Shown piece by piece: positions 59,570 to 64,000 of a DNA stretch of 64,000 nucleotides (its first letter is position 1; the number at the start of each line of letters is the position of its first letter). The notes beneath the pieces are model-generated. The model made no database searches. It was not told the origin of the DNA and saw only the letters and a program-made list of their open reading frames with translations. The stretch lies in assembly GCF_014534655.1 (NCBI RefSeq), contig NZ_JACVVD010000006.1:62001-126000 (forward strand). The letters run 5' to 3'. The position numbers were made by a program, and so were the translations under genes. This DNA is from Paenibacillus sedimenti. Its GTDB lineage: Bacteria; Bacillota; Bacilli; Paenibacillales; NBRC-103111.

Positions 59570-59660
59570 ATGTTGATTAGCGATCACAATGTTTATTATA
59601 ATTGGAGCAGCGGAGAATACAATAATCACCTTCGGCCTGTAATGTTGATTAATCATCACA
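59570..59660. promoter_or_regulatory. Two operator-like repeats between permease and tetR genes
   Basis: ATGTTGATTAGCGATCACA at 59570-59588 and ATGTTGATTAATCATCACA at 59642-59660 match at 15 of 19 positions. Each has TGAT/ATCA dyad character. They lie in the 180-base divergent region, as expected for sites of the adjacent TetR protein. Confidence 0.65.
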
Positions 59661-59712
59661 CTTACGGCAAATTGTATATTATCGGCCAATATTTCTATAA
59701 CGAGGTGACCTT

Positions 59713-60321
59713 ATGTCGGAAAAAATGGATCGAAGACAAGCTCGAACGAAGCAGCTTCTGAATAAAGCACTCATGGAGCTCATCGAGGAGAAGGGTACTG
59801 ATGGCGTTACCGTAACAGATATAGCGACCCGCGCGGATATTAATCGGGGTACCTTCTATTTGCATTACCGGGATGTCCCCGACATGTTGGAGCAGATCAA
59901 GGAAGAGGTGTTCGTTAACATCGAGAAATGCATCCTTCAGCTTGACATTAACGAGGTCATAAAAAATGCGAATACAGGCAAGCCGTATCCGATATCGGTA
60001 ATGATCTTCGAAGAGATTGCCCGTCACGCTGATTTTCTTAAGGTGATGTTCGGGCCTAAAGGCGATCTATCTTATGCGATTCGGTTCAGAAATTTCATGG
60101 CCACCCATATCTTCAATAAGCTCAGCTATTTACAACCGGCAGAAGATAACTTTCTCATTCCGCGAGATTACCTCATCGCCTATATGTCTTCCGCTAATTT
60201 CGGCATGCTCATGCATTGGCTTGAATCCGGTATGAAACAAACGCCTTATCAAATGGGCCTCATCATGACGCAGATCGCCCTTCATGGCCCGATTGCTTCA
60301 GCAGGGTTGAAGAGCAATTGA
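59713..60321 (+). CDS. TetR/AcrR family regulator
   Basis: A 202-residue repressor. The N-terminal helix-turn-helix (about 8-55) reads RTKQLLNKALMELIEEKG and ATRADINRGTFYLHYRDV. The C-terminal ligand domain ends with a helical region of the YfiR/AcrR type. GAGGTGACC lies before the ATG. Its divergence from the permease gene and the paired repeats between them indicate that it controls that exporter. Confidence 0.9.
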   Translation: MSEKMDRRQARTKQLLNKALMELIEEKGTDGVTVTDIATRADINRGTFYLHYRDVPDMLEQIKEEVFVNIEKCILQLDINEVIKNANTGKPYPISVMIFEEIARHADFLKVMFGPKGDLSYAIRFRNFMATHIFNKLSYLQPAEDNFLIPRDYLIAYMSSANFGMLMHWLESGMKQTPYQMGLIMTQIALHGPIASAGLKSN

Positions 60322-60397
60322 TGCAAGCTCCAATAGCTATAATTTGCTGCCGATGGGGAATTATAGATTTAACTTGTGAATAAGGAGCGTTACTATC

Positions 60398-61066
60398 ATG
60401 TACTTTTTTACTCCAGATTTCTGGTCTGCATTGTTAGCTATAGTGATTATCGACTTGGTCCTGGCCGGTGATAATGCTATCGTAATAGGGTTGTCGGCAA
60501 GGAATTTGCCGAAGGGACAGCAGAAGAAGGTCATCTTCTGGGGAACTTTCGGTGCGATCGTTATCCGATCCCTCCTTACCATGGCTGTAGTTTGGCTGCT
60601 TAAGATTCCAGGATTACTGCTCATCGGCGGGGTAATGCTTGTATGGATAGCGTATAAGCTTTTGGTCGAGGAAAAGAAGCATGATGTACAGTCAGCCGCA
60701 ACTCTATGGGCTGCTGTCCGAACGATCATCATCGCGGATACCGTTATGGGGCTGGATAATGTACTTGCAGTGGCTGGTGCCGCACATGGCGACTTTGTTA
60801 TGGTAGTACTGGGGTTAATCATTAGCGTACCGATCGTTGTATGGGGGAGCACCTTAATCTTGAAATGGGTAGAACGATTCCCGGTTATCATCTATGCCGG
60901 ATCAGGCGTTTTAGCGTGGACCGCATCGAAGATGATCGTAGACGAGCCCTTCTTAAAAAACTTCTTCATACGAAATCCGCTCCTCACATGGCTGCTTAGT
61001 ATCTTACTCGTAGCAGGCGTGCTGCTGCTGGGAAGATTGAAAAATAAGCGGAAAGAAGTGGCTTGA
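60398..61066 (+). CDS. TerC family membrane protein (YjbE-like)
   Basis: A 222-residue protein with about seven helices. The two TerC signature helices carry IIDLVLAGDNAIVIGL and ADTVMGLDNVLAVAG, with aspartates placed for metal binding. Bacillus TerC proteins (YceF, YkoY, YjbE) are linked to manganese export and to loading of exported enzymes. No yybP-ykoY riboswitch fits in the 76-base gap upstream. AAGGAG lies 11 bases before the ATG. Confidence 0.9.
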   Translation: MYFFTPDFWSALLAIVIIDLVLAGDNAIVIGLSARNLPKGQQKKVIFWGTFGAIVIRSLLTMAVVWLLKIPGLLLIGGVMLVWIAYKLLVEEKKHDVQSAATLWAAVRTIIIADTVMGLDNVLAVAGAAHGDFVMVVLGLIISVPIVVWGSTLILKWVERFPVIIYAGSGVLAWTASKMIVDEPFLKNFFIRNPLLTWLLSILLVAGVLLLGRLKNKRKEVA

Positions 61067-61087
61067 GATTCAAACTAGTGACAAAAC

Positions 61088-61127
61088 ACGGCGAACCGTG
61101 GTTATGGCAAAACCACAATTCGCCGCC
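61088..61127. terminator. Hairpin between terC-like and aldehyde dehydrogenase genes
   Basis: CGGCGAA(C)CGTGGTT pairs with AACCAC and TTCGCCG around a short loop, with mismatches. No T run follows, so termination strength is uncertain. Confidence 0.5.
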
Positions 61128-61207
61128 GCGTGATGATTAGGATTGATTTTCTACTAACATGTACCGATAGTCATATTGCTGTTCTACTGGCGCGAAGATT
61201 GGACGGT

Positions 61208-62578
61208 TCACCGCAGCAGCTTACGGACAAGCTTACGGCCCCATCGGGACGTTGGATAACGGAACGGTATATCGAACAAAGTGGTCTGGAGCAGCAGGCT
61301 CTTCTGATGCGAGAAGGTGAAGAACGAGCTTTCGCCGTGATAACGGCCGATGCCGCTCTCGCCAACGCCGCCGATCGGCAAATAAGGCGAACCGAAATGC
61401 ATCAGCGTATCGTTCATGCAGCCGCCGCCGAAAGAAACCCGGTCGACGACCTGCTGCTGCAGCTCGCGGCTTTCGCTGAACAGATAGAGGGCCAACGGCT
61501 TGGGTCTTGCCGACACGGCGGCAATCACTTCCTCGATGTCGCCATACTCCAATAACGGTAAGACGGGGCCGAATATTTCCTCCTGCATGACGGGCGAGTT
61601 CCAATCGATACCTTCCAGAACCGTTGGTGCGATCGCACGCTGCGCCAGATCTGTCATTCCGCCGATAAGCGCCCGTCCATCCGAAAGAAAGCTTGCAAGC
61701 CGCTCATAATGCTTCCCGCTGATGATATGAACGTAATCCGGATTAAGCAGCGGTTCTACCCCGAACATTTCTTCCACAGCCTGCTTCAAATGCGCCACAA
61801 AAGCTTGTTTTACCTCGCGGTGCACATAAACATAATCCGGGGCGACGCAGGTCTGTCCGGCATTTGTATACTTGCCAAAAGCGATCCGCCTTGCGGCGAG
61901 CTTCAAATTTGCATCGTTGTGGACGATGCACGGGCTTTTGCCGCCGAGCTCCAGCGTAACGGGCGTAAGCTGCTTCGCGGCTGCAGTCATAACGATTCGA
62001 CCGACGGCAACACTGCCCGTGAAAAAAATGTAATCCAGATTCTGCGCTAAAAGCTCCGTGCTCTCCTCGACGCCCCCAAGGACCGTCGTTGCCCATCCCG
62101 GCTCGAAGGCTTCCTCCAAGATTGTTGCCAATACCTCCGATACGTGCGGAGCAAGTTCAGACGGTTTCAGCACAACGGTATTCCCCGCGGCAACCGCTCC
62201 AATCAAAGGTACGAGCGCCAGCTGCGCCGGATAATTCCATGGCGCGATAATGAGAGTCACTCCGTACGGCTCAGGAATGACGTAGCTTTTGCTGCCCCAA
62301 TGCGTCAGGGGCGTACGTATCCGCTTCGGCTTCATCCAACGTCTCAACTGTTTGAGCGTATGGCTGATTTCCTTATAGACGAGTCCGATCTCCGTGGCAT
62401 AAGCCTCGAATTCGGATTTGTTCAGATCCTGCTTAAGCGCATCCAGCAGCGGTTGTTCGAATTTCCGGATAGTCTCGCGAAGCGCCTTAAGCCGATCCAA
62501 TCGCGCGCCCAGCGGCCGCGTCTTCCCGCTTGCAAAGAAATCCCGCTGATGATTAACAAGCAGAGGAATACTGCTCAT
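61208..62578 (-). CDS. Aldehyde dehydrogenase, class 3-like (YwdH-like)
   Basis: A 456-residue enzyme of the short class 3/fatty-aldehyde type. IIAPWNYPAQLALVPL, the catalytic Glu in LELGGKSP, and the catalytic Cys in NAGQTCVAPDYV are all in place, and MQEEIFGPVLPLL and the C-terminal FGGGCMNDTLMH are typical. It oxidises medium- or long-chain aldehydes with NAD(P). A basic C-terminal tail (SRWGRKLVRKLLR) may touch the membrane. It follows the DUF1304 gene by 41 bases. Confidence 0.93.
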   Translation of the reverse strand: MSSIPLLVNHQRDFFASGKTRPLGARLDRLKALRETIRKFEQPLLDALKQDLNKSEFEAYATEIGLVYKEISHTLKQLRRWMKPKRIRTPLTHWGSKSYVIPEPYGVTLIIAPWNYPAQLALVPLIGAVAAGNTVVLKPSELAPHVSEVLATILEEAFEPGWATTVLGGVEESTELLAQNLDYIFFTGSVAVGRIVMTAAAKQLTPVTLELGGKSPCIVHNDANLKLAARRIAFGKYTNAGQTCVAPDYVYVHREVKQAFVAHLKQAVEEMFGVEPLLNPDYVHIISGKHYERLASFLSDGRALIGGMTDLAQRAIAPTVLEGIDWNSPVMQEEIFGPVLPLLEYGDIEEVIAAVSARPKPLALYLFSESRELQQQVVDRVSFGGGCMNDTLMHFGSPYLPIGGVGESGIGRYHGESSFFTFSHQKSLLLQTTLFDIPFRYPTSRWGRKLVRKLLR

Positions 62579-62619
62579 GTGGTTATCTTCCCCTCTGTCG
62601 TAGATTCATGGAGCCCCTG

Positions 62620-62985
62620 TTACTGTGCCATTAGCACAGCTATCATCGCGAGCAAGGCCGGGATTCCCTGAACGATGAGGATCGATCTCTTCGCCGTCGC
62701 GCCCCCAAAGATAGCGGCAACGAGAACGCAACCGAGAAAAAATAATTGAAGCTGTTGCCCGATTACGGCATTGGGATGAATCAAGCCCCATAGTAGACCT
62801 GCTGCCAAGAAACCGTTGTATAGTCCTTGGTTGGCGGCCAAAGACTTGGATTCTTTCGCAAACTGCTTTGTGATTCCAAATGCTTTTTGTGCCCGTGGCG
62901 TCGTCCACATAAACATTTCCAGTATCAAAATATATACATGTTCTACCGCTACAAGCGCGACTAAGATTGCACTGATGATTGCCAC
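62620..62985 (-). CDS. DUF1304 family membrane protein
   Basis: A 121-residue protein with four hydrophobic helices. VALVAVEHVYILILEMFMW at the N terminus and NQGLYNGFLAAGLLWGL in the middle are the DUF1304 hallmarks. Function unknown. The start is GTG at 62985 with GGAGAG about 11 bases upstream. It is probably cotranscribed with the aldehyde dehydrogenase. Confidence 0.88.
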   Translation of the reverse strand: MAIISAILVALVAVEHVYILILEMFMWTTPRAQKAFGITKQFAKESKSLAANQGLYNGFLAAGLLWGLIHPNAVIGQQLQLFFLGCVLVAAIFGGATAKRSILIVQGIPALLAMIAVLMAQ

Positions 62986-63079
62986 CTAAGATCACTCTCC
63001 ATTATATTTCGCACAATTATTTCGTTAAAAATTAATATACGGCTTTTTGATGATTTTGTCAAAATAAGAAAATGCAGCA

Positions 63080-63125
63080 AAAGAACCTCCAGCCACACTT
63101 TTCAGCGTGGTTTTGAAGGTTCTTT
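63080..63125 (-). terminator. Terminator of the gene at the window edge
   Basis: AAAGAACCT pairs with AGGTTCTTT around an inner CCAC/GTGG hairpin; on the minus strand TTTTGCTGC follows. Confidence 0.8.
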
Positions 63126-63141
63126 CATGCAGGGGTCCCTG

Positions 63142-64000
63142 TTATTTTTTCCCGCCATCCAAAAATTTCATCGATTCAAAAGCTTTATTCAACCGTGCCT
63201 CATTGGCTGCGGTTTGTACGGCTTCATCAATGCGTAATATCACCGTGTAGCTGATGTTGTTTTTTCGGAAAATGTAGATCGTTTCCTTGTACGGCACTTC
63301 GTCGCTTTCGTAGTTTACGACATACTGCTTCGCTTTCACGTCGTCGAACAGGTTCACTTCGGAGTCCGTAAACGTATATTCGTTATCGCTGTCATGGCTC
63401 TTCTTCTGTGCAGCATCTTCGTCTTTTACCAAGCTCTCGTAAGTTGCTTTCGGGTCTGCTTGAACGATCAAATACCCGCCCGTGAAGAAAAAGGTTTTGC
63501 TGCTTTGGTCTTTGTTGTCATAGGAATAGGATTTGCTGCTGGACCAGCTTTCCGGGATTTGCAGGGAGTATTTGTACTTTTCATTTTTATAAGTGATCGT
63601 ACGGTTCGGATCCAGAAGCTCATCTAAATCTTGGATGAAGCCAAGCTCCTTATCCATATTGTCTTTGTCCACCTTGATTGAAGAAGCCAGCGTGTCCAGC
63701 AGTTCCTTCACTTCATCACCATCTGTCTCCTGCGGGTATGTAAACTCGACCTCGTATTTGTACTTGTCTTTGATGAAAAAGAGCGAGTAGCCCTCCATCC
63801 ACTTACTGCCCAGCGAACTGGAATAGGCGACTTTGAGCGCAGGCACCCCAGCTAGAGTCAGCTCTTCAGGCTCCTTGACGCTGCGGTATTTGGGCACATA
63901 AACGGCTTCAAATTGTTTGCGCTGACGATCTACCCATGCCTTGAGCGTATCGCCGGAAGAGGCGGAAGTTACGTTGACACGCACCATTTGCGAGTAATCG
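63142..64000 (-). CDS. Partial gene: protein with two PsbP/DcrB-like modules (5' end missing)
   Basis: The frame stays open to the window edge, so the start lies outside; an internal ATG at 63987 is not a convincing start. The visible 286 residues appear to hold two related modules: one ending DTLASSIKVD and one opening YKYSLQIPESWSSSKSY and closing LNKAFESMKFLD. This pattern is common in exported PsbP/DcrB-like proteins. Lys/Asp-rich composition fits a secreted or lipoprotein form. Function unknown. Confidence 0.6.
   Translation of the reverse strand, partial: DYSQMVRVNVTSASSGDTLKAWVDRQRKQFEAVYVPKYRSVKEPEELTLAGVPALKVAYSSSLGSKWMEGYSLFFIKDKYKYEVEFTYPQETDGDEVKELLDTLASSIKVDKDNMDKELGFIQDLDELLDPNRTITYKNEKYKYSLQIPESWSSSKSYSYDNKDQSSKTFFFTGGYLIVQADPKATYESLVKDEDAAQKKSHDSDNEYTFTDSEVNLFDDVKAKQYVVNYESDEVPYKETIYIFRKNNISYTVILRIDEAVQTAANEARLNKAFESMKFLDGGKK

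Noticed and set aside
60322..60397. yybP-ykoY manganese riboswitch upstream of the terC-like gene
   Set aside because: The gap is only 76 bases and none of the conserved loop sequences is present.

Overview
The window reads as a Bacillota chromosome segment, most likely Paenibacillus or a close relative. The grounds are strong AGGAGG-type ribosome binding sites with frequent GTG and TTG starts, Bacillus-like gene sets (ywqB-ywqA, nupNOPQ, galKET with class II GalT, bmrCD, a ykuI-like gene), an S-layer (SLH) protein, a class D sortase with an LPKTG adhesin, and TTGACA/TATAAT promoters with 17-18 base spacers. No phage, insertion sequence, rRNA, tRNA or CRISPR array was found. All gene names rest on reading motifs by eye.

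Layout. 1-5.6 kb: a degenerate tandem repeat, then a membrane protein, acetyltransferase and sulfurtransferase run, phhB and recQ. 5.8-10.3 kb: a SWIM zinc-finger protein coupled to an SNF2 helicase. 10.6-14.9 kb: a YkuI-like EAL protein divergent from a CHASE3 hybrid histidine kinase. 15-18 kb: a LysE exporter, an Atg22-like MFS protein, and a second UMP kinase behind a 24-codon leader ORF that runs into a terminator. 18-23 kb: acetyltransferases, a nitrilase and a quinone reductase. 23.7-28.5 kb: Leloir pathway galKET with a divergent AraC regulator. 28.7-33.5 kb: a BMP-type nucleoside ABC importer. 33.8-37 kb: a diguanylate cyclase behind a c-di-GMP riboswitch, and ilvA. 37-42 kb: an SLH/YcdB surface protein, a pseudouridine synthase, a divergent cupin/NmrA-like pair and a small membrane protein. 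42.4-46.8 kb: a BmrCD-like heterodimeric ABC exporter with a leader-peptide attenuator. 47-48.6 kb: a BlaI/M56 pair. 49-55.9 kb: LPKTG adhesin, transglutaminase-like protein, class D sortase and a receiver-BTAD regulator. 56-64 kb: pirin, Fur-box FhuF protein, ABC-2 permease with TetR, TerC, DUF1304, aldehyde dehydrogenase and a truncated gene at the edge.

The most interesting theme is cyclic di-GMP. Two class I (GEMM) aptamers lie on the minus strand. One, at about 35.53-35.63 kb, precedes a GGDEF-EAL protein whose GGDEF and inhibitory RxxD sites are intact while its EAL domain has lost catalytic residues. That suggests a cyclase whose expression senses its own product. The other, at about 53.66-53.75 kb, precedes a secreted transglutaminase-like protein that lies between a class D sortase and an LPKTG adhesin. 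This resembles in logic the c-di-GMP-controlled adhesin-release systems of other bacteria (LapG/LapA; the riboswitch-controlled protease and adhesin of Clostridioides difficile), but with different parts.

Two leader-ORF attenuators (UMP kinase paralogue; BmrCD-like exporter) and several operator-like palindromes in divergent promoters add to an unusually regulation-rich window.
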